Positions 16,856 through 24,667 of a stretch of 64,000 nt of DNA are shown here, piece by piece; position 1 is the first letter of the stretch; the number at the start of each line of letters is the position of its first letter. The translations under genes were made by a program, and so were the position numbers. The stretch lies in NCBI RefSeq assembly GCF_900112185.1, contig NZ_FOKP01000006.1, forward strand, positions 1-64,000, in the 5' to 3' direction. Source of the DNA: Allobosea sp. CRIB-10. Lineage in GTDB: Bacteria; Pseudomonadota; Alphaproteobacteria; Rhizobiales; Beijerinckiaceae. Below the pieces are notes generated by a model, which saw only the letters and a program-made list of their open reading frames with translations, was not told the DNA's origin and made no database searches.

Positions 16856-17797
16856 TCACGCCGGCTTGCGCTTCGCTGCGCGCTTGTGCGCCTGCAGGGC
16901 GGCGAGGCGGCTGTCGCGCCAGTCGCTGAGGCGCTTGACACGGCTGGCTTCCTGGGCGCCACGCCATTCGCGCATCACTTCGGCGACCGTCTCCGGCTTG
17001 AACGGATTGCCGAGGCCTTCCGAGGATTTGACCATGCGGTCGAGCGACTCGGAATAGCGTGCGCAGTAATCGGGTATCCCGCCTGGCGCATTGAGCTCGA
17101 TCGTCTCGAACGGACCCATGAACGACCAACGCAGGCCGAGCCCATCGCGGATGGTCTTGTCGACATCCTCGGCGCTGGCGACGCCCTCGCCGACGAGGCG
17201 GAAGGCCTCGGCCAGCAGCACCGCCTGCAGCCGGTTGAGCACGAAGCCGGGCTTTTCCTTGCGCAGCATGATCGCGACTTGCCCGGCCTGCTCGTAGAGG
17301 CGCTTGGCCTTGGCGACGATCTTGGGATCGGTCCAGGGCGCCGGCGCCAGCTCGACGATCGGCACCAGATGCGGCGGATTGACCGGATGGGCGACGAGGC
17401 AACGGGCGCGACCCTTCAGCTCTTCCGAGAAGGTCGAGGCCATGATGAAGGAGGTCGAGGAGGCCAGGATCGCCGAGGCCGGCGCGAGCGCATCCATCTG
17501 CGCGAAGAGCTCGCGCTTGGCCTCGACCGTCTCCGGCCCGTTCTCCTGCACCAGCGCGACGCCCTTCAAGGCGTCGGCGAGGTCCTTGGCGACGCGGATG
17601 CGGGCGAGCGAGCCCGCGGGATCATCGACGAGGCCGTGGCCGGCGAGCTCCTTGAGGTTCTTGCCGATATGGACGCGGGCGGCCTTGGCCGCTTCCGGCA
17701 ATACATCGTGCAGCGCGACCTCGAAGCCATGGCTGGCGAAGACGGTGGCCCAGGCTCGGCCGATCAGGCCCGAGCCGACGATGGCGATCTTGGTCAT
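16856..17797 (-). CDS. 3-hydroxyacyl-CoA dehydrogenase-family (L-gulonate/lambda-crystallin-like) dehydrogenase
   Basis: A 313-residue NAD+-dependent beta-hydroxyacid dehydrogenase with the HAD architecture but single-domain length, closest in pattern to L-gulonate 3-dehydrogenase/lambda-crystallin and carnitine 3-dehydrogenase rather than fatty-acid enzymes. The Rossmann motif is KIAIVGSGLIGRAWATVFASHG. The catalytic region is SSTSFIMASTFSEEL then CLVAHPVNPPHLVPIVEL with the catalytic histidine, and a later Glu/Asn pair occurs in VQENGPETVEAK. The C-terminal domain contains KPGFVLNRLQAVLLAEAFRLV. It is placed immediately upstream of BKACE, a pairing known from carnitine degradation, where the dehydrogenase makes the beta-keto acid that BKACE cleaves. 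The thioesterase usual in the carnitine set is absent here. Confidence 0.88.
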   Translation of the reverse strand: MTKIAIVGSGLIGRAWATVFASHGFEVALHDVLPEAAKAARVHIGKNLKELAGHGLVDDPAGSLARIRVAKDLADALKGVALVQENGPETVEAKRELFAQMDALAPASAILASSTSFIMASTFSEELKGRARCLVAHPVNPPHLVPIVELAPAPWTDPKIVAKAKRLYEQAGQVAIMLRKEKPGFVLNRLQAVLLAEAFRLVGEGVASAEDVDKTIRDGLGLRWSFMGPFETIELNAPGGIPDYCARYSESLDRMVKSSEGLGNPFKPETVAEVMREWRGAQEASRVKRLSDWRDSRLAALQAHKRAAKRKPA

Positions 17798-17824
17798 AAG
17801 GCAGTGTCTCGGCTGGTGTGGCGG

Positions 17825-17985
17825 GGCGCGGGGAACCCCTCTCGTGGAAGGAGAGGGGCAGGGGTGAGGTGTGCAGGAGAGGAATCGTTAGCTTGAACAT
17901 GGCCGCGCGGTGAGCGCTCGCGGAACTGGTCGAACCGCCAACACCTCACCCTGCCCTCTCCTTCCAGGAGAGGGTTCCCCGCGCC
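17825..17985. repeat. Long imperfect inverted repeat
   Basis: A left arm at 17825-17873 and right arm at 17940-17985 are close reverse complements over about 45 bp, differing by a few single-base changes and indels. The arms contain runs of the CCTCTCC/GGAGAGG type seen in the elements at 95-279 and 21461-21572. A 66-bp centre separates them. It lies between the Liv fusion gene and the dehydrogenase gene in one transcription direction, so the folded RNA may attenuate or stabilise the message. Confidence 0.7.
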
Positions 17986-18008
17986 TCTGTTGTCTCTTGG
18001 ATCACCCA

Positions 18009-20534
18009 TCACAGCCACAGCACCTGCCGCCGCAGCGCAAGATCCTGGCTGAGGGCGCGGGATGGGCCGATATGGGTGACCTGGCCGCGCTCGAGCACGA
18101 CGGTGCGGTCGGAGAGGGCCAGCGCCAGGTCGAGATGATGGTCTACGATGACGATGGCGATCTCCTTGCGCAGCTTGTCGAAGGCCTCGAACAATTCCTC
18201 GACCACGGCCGGCGCCAGGCCCTCGAAAGGCTCGTCGAGCAGCAGCACCCTGGTGTCGCCGGAGAGGGCGCGCGCCACCGCAACCATCTGCTGCTCGCCG
18301 CCGGAGAGATAGTCGGCCGGCGACTGCCAGCGCTCCTTGATGCGCGGGAAGAAGGCGAAGATCTTCTCGTCCTCCCAATGGGTGCCGTTGCCGGTGCGGC
18401 GGCGCAGGCGGCCGAGCTCCATATTGTCCTTGACGCTCATGCCGGCGAAGAGGCCGCGCCCCTGCGGCACATATGCGATGCCGGCACGGGCGATCTGCGC
18501 AGGCGGCAGGCGGGCGATGTCGCTGCCGGCCAGGCTGATCGTGCCGGAGGCAGGCGGGGCGATGCCGGTGACGGTCTTGAGCAGGGTCGATTTGCCGGCG
18601 CCGTTTCGGCCGAGCAAGGCGACGATCTCGTTCTCGTGCACGCCGAAGCTGACCTGCCGCAGGATGTGGCTCTTACCGTAGAAGGTATCGACCTCATTGA
18701 GGCCGAGCAGGACCTTGGAGCCGGCGGCGCTTTCGCGCGGCTTCTCGGCCAGCGCATGAGCGCCTGAACCGATATAGACCTCCTGCACCTTCGGCGAGGA
18801 GCGGGCGTCCTCGACCGTGCCGTCGACCAGCACCGAGCCCTCGTTCATGACGGTGACGTGGTCGGCGATGGCGAAAACGCGGTCGATGTCGTGCTCGACC
18901 AGCAGAACCGGCAGATCGGTCGAGATCGACTTGATCAGGTTGCCGACGCGCTCGCGCTCGGCCGCGGCGAGGCCGGCGAGCGGCTCGTCGAGCAGGAGCA
19001 CGCGCGGGCTGGTGGCGAGGGCGAGCGACATGTCGAGCAGGCGCTGGCCGCCATAGCTGAGCGAGCCGGCCTCGGCCTGCTCGATGCCGGAGAGGCCCAT
19101 GGTCGAGACGACCTGGCGAGTCTCGTTATTGACCTGCCCAAGTGCGCCGGCCGAACGCCAGAAGCCGAAGCGTTGCGGTGCCCTTGCCTGCACGGCAAGG
19201 CGGACGTTCTCGGCGACCGAAAGGGTCGGAAACAGGTTGGTGATCTGGAAGGCGCGGCCGATGCCGGCCCGCGTGATCGCCTCGGGCGAAAGGCCGGCGA
19301 TGTCACGATCGCGCAGGCGGACCTGCCCGCGATCGGGCTCGAACATGCCGGAGATCAGGTTGAAGGCAGTGGTCTTGCCGGCGCCGTTCGGGCCGATCAG
19401 CGCATGCAGCTTGCGGTCGCGCATGGCGATATCGACGTTCTCGACCGCCTTGATGCCGCCGAAGCTCTTGGCGAGGCCGGTCGCGGTCAGGATGGTGCCG
19501 TCGCCGGCATCGGCCGGCTTCATGAAGGCGGGAAGCTCGACCGCGCCGGCCTTGCGGGCCGACATAGCGGCGTCCTCGGCCGCCTGCTTGCGGAAGGGCT
19601 TCAGCAGGCGCTGGCCGACGCCGACGAGACCGTCGGGAGAGAAGACGATGAAAGCGACGAAGAGCAGGCCGAACCAGAACAGCCAGTTCTCGGTGACGCT
19701 GGAGAGCAGGTCGCGGAAGACCACGAAAAAGAGCGCGCCCAGCGCCGGTCCCAGGAAGGAGCGCATGCCGCCGATCACTACCATCGCCAGCAACTCGCCG
19801 GAGAAGGCGACCGAGATCGGCTCGGCCGAGGTCATGCGGTTGTTGAAGAGGAGGAGCGTGCCGGCAAGGCCGGTCAGCGCGGCCGAAACGGTGAAGGCGA
19901 CGAGCTTGTAGCGGTTCGTCGCATAGCCGAGGAAGCGGGCGCGCTGCTCGTTCTCGCGGATCGCGACGAGCACGGTGCCGACCGGAGAGCGATGGAAACG
20001 CCAGAGGCCGTAGACCACGGCGAAGCCGATCGTCGCGACCAGCATGTAGAAGGGCAAGGCGGTCTCGAAATCGATGCCGGCGAAGAGCGGGCGCCTGATG
20101 CCGCCGAGACCGTCCTCGCCACCGGTGACGGAGGTCCAGCGGAAGGCGATCGAATAGACCATGGCAGCGAGCGCCAGCGTCAGCAGCGAGAAATAGACGC
20201 CGCGGCGGCGCAGGATCAGCGCGCCGAAGGCAAACGCGATCAACGCGACGAGCGCGACCGCCAGCAGGATCGGCAAGGCGAACTGGCCGGGCAGCCAGTT
20301 GCGCTGGATCAGGCCGGCGGCATAGGCGGCGATTCCGAACCAGGCGCCATGGCCGAAGGAGACGAGGCCCGTCGTGCCGACGAGGACGTTGAGCGCCATG
20401 CAGGCGATGGCGAAGACCACGACCTCGGTGGCCGAGGTGGTGCCGAGCCCGACCGCATGCATCAGCGAAGGCAGCAGGCTGAGGCCGATGGCGGCGATGG
20501 CGAGCGGGAGGTAATCGCGCTGGGAGCTGGTCAT
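18009..20534 (-). CDS. Fused Liv-type ABC transporter: LivM permease + LivG ATPase + LivF ATPase
   Basis: An 841-residue three-domain protein. Residues 1-325 are a LivM permease with about eight membrane segments and the LivM motif LVGTTGLVSFGHGAWFGIAAY. Residues 345-590 are a LivG ATPase with Walker A GPNGAGKT, a variant signature LSYGGQ and Walker B VLLLDEPLAGL. Residues 605-841 are a LivF ATPase with GRNGAGKS, LSGGEQQ and VLLLDEPFEGL, ending with the LivF-type DHHLDLALALSDR. No stop or frameshift occurs across either linker, and both linkers are short and Ala/Lys rich. LivM-LivG fusions are known, but all three in one chain is less common. With LivH (7 bp away) and the receptor it forms a complete importer, probably for the acid degraded by the downstream dehydrogenase and BKACE. 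Confidence 0.93.
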   Translation of the reverse strand: MTSSQRDYLPLAIAAIGLSLLPSLMHAVGLGTTSATEVVVFAIACMALNVLVGTTGLVSFGHGAWFGIAAYAAGLIQRNWLPGQFALPILLAVALVALIAFAFGALILRRRGVYFSLLTLALAAMVYSIAFRWTSVTGGEDGLGGIRRPLFAGIDFETALPFYMLVATIGFAVVYGLWRFHRSPVGTVLVAIRENEQRARFLGYATNRYKLVAFTVSAALTGLAGTLLLFNNRMTSAEPISVAFSGELLAMVVIGGMRSFLGPALGALFFVVFRDLLSSVTENWLFWFGLLFVAFIVFSPDGLVGVGQRLLKPFRKQAAEDAAMSARKAGAVELPAFMKPADAGDGTILTATGLAKSFGGIKAVENVDIAMRDRKLHALIGPNGAGKTTAFNLISGMFEPDRGQVRLRDRDIAGLSPEAITRAGIGRAFQITNLFPTLSVAENVRLAVQARAPQRFGFWRSAGALGQVNNETRQVVSTMGLSGIEQAEAGSLSYGGQRLLDMSLALATSPRVLLLDEPLAGLAAAERERVGNLIKSISTDLPVLLVEHDIDRVFAIADHVTVMNEGSVLVDGTVEDARSSPKVQEVYIGSGAHALAEKPRESAAGSKVLLGLNEVDTFYGKSHILRQVSFGVHENEIVALLGRNGAGKSTLLKTVTGIAPPASGTISLAGSDIARLPPAQIARAGIAYVPQGRGLFAGMSVKDNMELGRLRRRTGNGTHWEDEKIFAFFPRIKERWQSPADYLSGGEQQMVAVARALSGDTRVLLLDEPFEGLAPAVVEELFEAFDKLRKEIAIVIVDHHLDLALALSDRTVVLERGQVTHIGPSRALSQDLALRRQVLWL

Positions 20535-20541
20535 GTCGGCC

Positions 20542-21417
20542 TCACTCGAAGCGCTGGATGCGCTCGCCGAACAGGCCGCGCGGACGGAAGAGCAGGACCA
20601 GCAGCATCATCAGGTAGATCACCGCGGTCGACCATTGCGTCAGGCCGAGGCCGATGGTGATGCCCTTGACCAGGCCGACCATCAGCGCGGCGACGACGAC
20701 GCCCCAGAAGGAGCCGAGCCCACCGATGACGACGACGACGAAGGCCGGGGTGATGATCTCCTGGCCCATGGCCGGATGGATCGAATAGATCGGCGCGAGC
20801 AGCACGCCGGCAAGGCCGGCAAGGCCGATGCCGATGCCGGCGACAGTCATCATGTATGGCTGCAGGGAGATGCCGAGCGCGCCGACCATGTCGGGGTTCT
20901 GCACGCCGGCGCGCACGACGCGACCGAAGGCGGTGCGCTGCAGGAGGAACCAGAGGCCGAGCACGCAGGCGGCGGCGATCAGGATCAGCAGGGCCCGGTA
21001 GCGCGAATAGATGAAGTCGCCGATGAAGAGCTGGCCGCGCAGCGCCGGCGGGATCGAGAAGGAGAGCGGCGGCGCGCCGAAGATCATGCGCAGGCTCTGC
21101 TCGGCGACCATGGCGAGGCCGAAGGTCAGCAGCAGCGAGAGAATCGGGTCGGATCTGTAGAAACGCTGGAAGAGCCCGCGCTCGATGACGATGCCGATCA
21201 GCGCGACGAGCACCGGCGATGCGATGATGGCGCCGCCGAAGCCGATATGGGGCGCGAGCACGATCGTGAGATAGGCGCCGATCGCATAGAAGGCGCCATG
21301 CGCCAGGTTGACGATGCCGCCGAGCGAGAAGATCAGCGACAGGCCGAGCGCGATCAGGAGGTAATAGACCCCGTCGAGCAGCCCGTTCAGCACCTGCTGG
21401 ATGAAGAGGGTGAGCAA
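20542..21417 (-). CDS. livH: Branched-chain amino acid-type ABC permease LivH
   Basis: A 291-residue LivH permease with about eight membrane helices. It has the family signature GLSLIFSLGGIVNLAHGAFYAIGAYL near the N-terminus and GGLGSFWGVVVAALMVGLVKG near the C-terminus. The last residues, LLFRPRGLFGERIQRFE, are a typical LivH cytosolic tail. I place the start at TTG 21417 (preceded by an AAGG-type ribosome site). The open frame continues upstream to 21696, but the added 93 residues are low-complexity translation of the intergenic repeat. It pairs with the LivM domain of the fusion gene 7 bp downstream to form the translocation pore. Confidence 0.92.
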   Translation of the reverse strand: MLTLFIQQVLNGLLDGVYYLLIALGLSLIFSLGGIVNLAHGAFYAIGAYLTIVLAPHIGFGGAIIASPVLVALIGIVIERGLFQRFYRSDPILSLLLTFGLAMVAEQSLRMIFGAPPLSFSIPPALRGQLFIGDFIYSRYRALLILIAAACVLGLWFLLQRTAFGRVVRAGVQNPDMVGALGISLQPYMMTVAGIGIGLAGLAGVLLAPIYSIHPAMGQEIITPAFVVVVIGGLGSFWGVVVAALMVGLVKGITIGLGLTQWSTAVIYLMMLLVLLFRPRGLFGERIQRFE

Positions 21418-21460
21418 GGAATGGCCTTTGTCAGGAGCCTGAAGGGCATGGATTGAAGGG

Positions 21461-21572
21461 CGCGGGAGCCCTCTCCCGGAACGGGGGAGGGTTGGGAGGG
21501 GGCAGAGCCGACGCTGGTCGATCGTAGCGCCGGCCCCCTCTCCATCTCTCCCCCGTTCCGGGAGAGAGGGCC
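21461..21572. repeat. Inverted repeat of the CCTCTCCC/GGGAGAGG class
   Basis: Arms at 21461-21503 and 21533-21572 are imperfect reverse complements sharing the cores CCCGGAACGGGGGAG and CTCCCCCGTTCCGGG. It separates the receptor gene from livH, so a strong hairpin here may cause differential expression: receptor mRNA is often protected and more abundant than permease mRNA. Similar elements lie at 95-279 and 17825-17985. Confidence 0.7.
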
Positions 21573-21596
21573 TGTCGCGGTTCTGGCTCCGACCCC

Positions 21597-22856
21597 TCAG
21601 CTCATCTTGCAGACAGCTTCGTCGCCCTGGGTGGCGATCACCTCCATGTCCTCGTTCGGGCCGGGCACCGGGGCCGAGGAGGTGAAGAGGTCCCACTGGT
21701 TCTTGACCTGCGCCGCCGGCAAGGCGGTGATCGTGTACATCTCGCTGATCAATTGGTGGTCGGATGCGCGGAAATAGCCCTGGCGCGGCTTCATCACGTC
21801 GAATTTCGCGCCCTTCTCCAGATGTTCGAGGATCTTGGCGGTGTCGGTCGACTTCAGCTCGTTCATCGACTGGGCCATGACCTTGACGCCGACATAGTCG
21901 CCCCAGGCCTGGTTCTCCGGCGGCTTGCCGTATTTCTTGGTGAAGGCGGCGACGAAGGCCTTGGTCGAGGGCGTATCGATCAGGTGATGCCAGACGCAGG
22001 GCCAGATGCCGCCGAAATTATCCTTGCCGGCGGCCCAGGCGAGGGCGGTGTCGAAGCCGAAGCCGGCGACCGGGAAGGTCAGGCCGAATTCGGAATACTG
22101 CTTGAGGAAATTGGTGATCTGGTTGCCGGCGAGGTTCGAGATGACGAGGTCGGGCTTGGCCGCCCGGATCTCCAGCAGCAGCGCCGAGAAGTCGGTCGCG
22201 TCGGTCGGCACCAGCTTGTCGGCGGCGAACTGGCCGCCATTGGCTTCCATGAAGCGCTTGGCGACCTTGCTGAGGTCATGTCCGAAGGCGTAGTCGGCGG
22301 TGAGCGAGAACCACTTCTTGCCCTTGACCAGCCCCTGCGCCAGCAGCGAGCGGCCGGCGCTCTTCACATACATCGAGTTCTGATGCTCGACATGGAACAT
22401 ATAGCGGTTGCAGCTCTCGCCGCGCAGCGCGTCGGAATTGCCGCCGGTGTTGAGGAAGAGCGTCTTGTTGCGGGCCGCGACCTGCGAGATCGTCAGGCAG
22501 GAAGCCGACGAGATCTCACCGATGATACAGGCGACCTTATCGCGCTCGATCATGCGCTCGGCCTTGGTCGAAGCGGTCTGCGGGTTGACCGAATCTTCCT
22601 TCAGCAATTCGAGCTTGCGGCCGTTGATGCCGCCGGCGGCGTTGATCTCCTCGGCCGCGAGGTCGGCGGCCATGACGCCGTATTCGCCGAGCGGGCCGAG
22701 AAAGCCGGTGCGCGGCGTCAGGTGCCCGAAGCGGATCGCCTCCGACGTCTGTGCGAGAATGACCGCCGGGCTGGCGACGAGGCCGGTGGCCGTCGCGCCG
22801 AGCCCGACGAGCGTCTGACGACGCGAGAGGCCCTTGATCCTTGACTGCTCTGACAT
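21597..22856 (-). CDS. Liv-type ABC transporter substrate-binding protein
   Basis: A 419-residue periplasmic receptor of the Peripla_BP_6 (LivJ/LivK, Leu/Ile/Val) family. The N-terminus has a Tat-like signal: SRRQTLVGLGATATGLVASPAVILA, with twin arginines followed by a hydrophobic core. The mature protein begins with IRFGHLTPRTGFLGPLGEYG, the first strand and ligand loop, then INAAGGINGRKLELLKEDSVNPQT as in other family members. The remainder alternates the two Rossmann-like lobes (VKGKKWFSLTADYAFGHDL, KPDLVISNLAGNQITNFLKQ). Ligand class is not determined by family name, since many such receptors bind aromatic or short carboxylic acids. It heads the leftward operon, with a GntR operator about 95 bp upstream. 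Confidence 0.92.
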   Translation of the reverse strand: MSEQSRIKGLSRRQTLVGLGATATGLVASPAVILAQTSEAIRFGHLTPRTGFLGPLGEYGVMAADLAAEEINAAGGINGRKLELLKEDSVNPQTASTKAERMIERDKVACIIGEISSASCLTISQVAARNKTLFLNTGGNSDALRGESCNRYMFHVEHQNSMYVKSAGRSLLAQGLVKGKKWFSLTADYAFGHDLSKVAKRFMEANGGQFAADKLVPTDATDFSALLLEIRAAKPDLVISNLAGNQITNFLKQYSEFGLTFPVAGFGFDTALAWAAGKDNFGGIWPCVWHHLIDTPSTKAFVAAFTKKYGKPPENQAWGDYVGVKVMAQSMNELKSTDTAKILEHLEKGAKFDVMKPRQGYFRASDHQLISEMYTITALPAAQVKNQWDLFTSSAPVPGPNEDMEVIATQGDEAVCKMS

Positions 22857-22948
22857 TTGCGTTCCTCCCAGAACTCTCCCGCGCGCTTCGGCGTCGGATT
22901 GCGTGGATCGTCTTCTTCACTCTGCGGTGCTGAACCGCTTGTCGTGAT

Positions 22949-22960
22949 CTGTGATCACAG
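22949..22960. promoter_or_regulatory. Probable GntR operator
   Basis: CTGTGATCACAG is a perfect 12-bp palindrome in the gap between the leftward receptor gene (start 22856) and the rightward GntR gene (ATG 22975). It overlaps an in-frame GTG at 22951 that would otherwise be read as a GntR start, which argues for the later ATG. FadR-family proteins commonly bind short palindromes in such divergent regions. Confidence 0.65.
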
Positions 22961-22974
22961 TTAGGTTGGCAGAC

Positions 22975-23736
22975 ATGGTTGCCCGAGTCCAGCCCTCTGT
23001 TGCGCCGCAATCGCGGCTTGCCGCCCCCGGAGCGGGGAAGGTGGGAGAGGTCTCGGCGCTCGACGAGGTCGGCTCGCTCCAGCACGAGACGCTGGGCGAA
23101 CGGGTCACCGGCGAGCTTCGGGCGCTGCTGATAGCCGGGCGGCTGGCGCCTGGCGAGAAGCTCTCGCTGCGCCGCGTCGCCGAGGCGCTCGGCGTCTCGA
23201 TGATGCCGGTGCGCGAGGCGGTGAGCCGGCTTGCCGCCGACAAGGCGCTGGAAGTGCTGCCGGGGCGGGCGGTGCGGGTGCCGGTGCTGACTTTGGCGCA
23301 GTTCCGCGAACTCACCCGGATCAGGCTGGTGGTCGAGGGCTTCGCGGCCGAGGAGGCGACGAAGGTGATCACCGAGGCGCAGATCGCAGTGGTCGCCCGG
23401 CATGAGGCGGCGTTCCTGGCCGCGGCCAAGGACCCGCCGGACCCCGCCGCTGCGGTCGGCGCCAATCGCGACCTGCATTTCGCGCTATACGAAGCTGCGG
23501 GCATGCCCTCGCTGATCGAGATGATCTCCCGACTCTGGCTCAAGGCCGGGCCGATCCTCAATCTCGACATGCGGCACGAGCCGAAGCGGCTCGATGGCGG
23601 CAGTGCGGTCGTGGCGCATGCGCAATTGCTGGCCGCGCTGCGGCGACGCGATCCGGCCGCGGCGCGGCAGGCGCTGGTCGAGGACATCAGCGCCGCGGCC
23701 GAGCACATCGAACGGACGGCGCGGCTGGCGGAATAG
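22975..23736 (+). CDS. GntR/FadR family transcriptional regulator
   Basis: A 253-residue regulator. After an unstructured N-terminal 40 residues, the wHTH (about 45-110) contains LGERVTGELRALLIAGRLAPGEKL, then SLRRVAEALGVSMMPVREAVSRLAADKAL, the GntR signature. The FCD effector domain (about 120-245) has LVVEGFAAEEA, the metal-site-like NRDLHFALYEAAG and AHAQLLAALRRRDPAAARQAL, with conserved Asp/His positions of FadR-type C-terminal domains that bind carboxylic acids via a metal. It is divergent from the Liv operon and 38 bp upstream of an SDR. It most likely represses both sides until a carboxylic acid substrate or intermediate is present. Confidence 0.92.
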   Translation: MVARVQPSVAPQSRLAAPGAGKVGEVSALDEVGSLQHETLGERVTGELRALLIAGRLAPGEKLSLRRVAEALGVSMMPVREAVSRLAADKALEVLPGRAVRVPVLTLAQFRELTRIRLVVEGFAAEEATKVITEAQIAVVARHEAAFLAAAKDPPDPAAAVGANRDLHFALYEAAGMPSLIEMISRLWLKAGPILNLDMRHEPKRLDGGSAVVAHAQLLAALRRRDPAAARQALVEDISAAAEHIERTARLAE

Positions 23737-23774
23737 CCGGTCGGCTTCAGAGCGAAGGAAAAGGGACGGAAACG

Positions 23775-24551
23775 ATGGATCTGACGATCAAGGGACTGCG
23801 CGTGCTGGTGACGGCGGGCGCCAATGGCATCGGCCGGGCGACTGCGCGCGCCTTTGCGGCGGAGGGCGCCAAGGTCCATATCTGCGATGTCGATGAGAAG
23901 GCGCTCGCCGAGATGGCTGAGAGCGATCCTACGATCACGCGCTCGGTCTGCGACGTCTCCGACCGCAAGGCGGTTGCGCGGCTGTTCGAAGAAGCCCTGG
24001 CGGCGCTCGGCGGCCTCGACTGCCTGGTCAACAATGCCGGCATAGCCGGGCCGACAGGCCGCGTCGATGAGATCGCGCCGGAGGCCTGGGATTCCTGCGT
24101 CGCCATCGACCTCACCGGCCAGTTCAACTGCACCCGGCTCGCCGTCGAGCACCTCAAGCAGTCGAAAAACGCCTCGATCGTCAATCTTTCCAGCCAGGCC
24201 GGCAAGCACGGCTTTCCGCTGCGCTCGCCCTATGCCGCGGCGAAATGGGGTGTGATCGGCTTCACCAAGGCGCTCTCGGCCGAGCTCGGCGAGTTCGGCA
24301 TCCGGGCGAATGCGATCTGCCCCGGCCTCGTCGACGGGCCGCGCATCCAGAGCGTGATCGCCAACAAGGCGCGCTCGCTCAACGTTTCGCATGACGAGAT
24401 GACCAACCGGCTCTTCGCCGGCGTCTCGATCAAGCAGTTCGTCGATCCCAAGGACATCGCCAAACAGATCGTCTTCCTGGCTTCGCCCTTCGCCAAGACG
24501 ATCTCCGGGCAGGAGATCTCGGTCTGCGGCGATACGCGGATGCTGAGCTGA
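23775..24551 (+). CDS. SDR family NAD(P)-dependent oxidoreductase
   Basis: A 258-residue classical SDR. Cofactor loop VLVTAGANGIGRATARAF, the acidic ICDVDE after strand 2 (favouring NAD+), VNNAGIAGP, catalytic Ser in VNLSSQAGKHG, and the Tyr-Lys pair in YAAAKWGVIG are all present with correct spacing. The C-terminus has the usual FLASPFAKTISGQEISVCGD in place of a GG turn. GGAC and GGAA sequences precede the ATG at 23775. It lies directly after the GntR gene and is probably under the same control. A role in oxidising the hydroxy acid or alcohol imported by the divergent Liv system is plausible but not shown. Confidence 0.92.
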   Translation: MDLTIKGLRVLVTAGANGIGRATARAFAAEGAKVHICDVDEKALAEMAESDPTITRSVCDVSDRKAVARLFEEALAALGGLDCLVNNAGIAGPTGRVDEIAPEAWDSCVAIDLTGQFNCTRLAVEHLKQSKNASIVNLSSQAGKHGFPLRSPYAAAKWGVIGFTKALSAELGEFGIRANAICPGLVDGPRIQSVIANKARSLNVSHDEMTNRLFAGVSIKQFVDPKDIAKQIVFLASPFAKTISGQEISVCGDTRMLS

Positions 24552-24667
24552 GGCCGGTCGCCCCGGTGCGGGGATAGAGCCACAATCAATCCCCGCTGCT
24601 TGCGAAGCCCGCATAATCGGCCGGCATGGCGCGCCTCCCGCGTGCCGCGCCGATCCAGCGAGGTTCC

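Noticed and set aside
18858..20660. 600-codon plus-strand ORF
   Set aside because: It lies antisense to the intact Liv fusion gene, has a low-complexity Glu/Arg/Gln/Asp-rich composition typical of the complementary strand of GC-rich genes and matches no family.
21418..21696. N-terminal extension of livH
   Set aside because: The extra codons translate the inverted repeat into low-complexity Arg/Gly/Pro sequence. A TTG with a ribosome site gives the family length.
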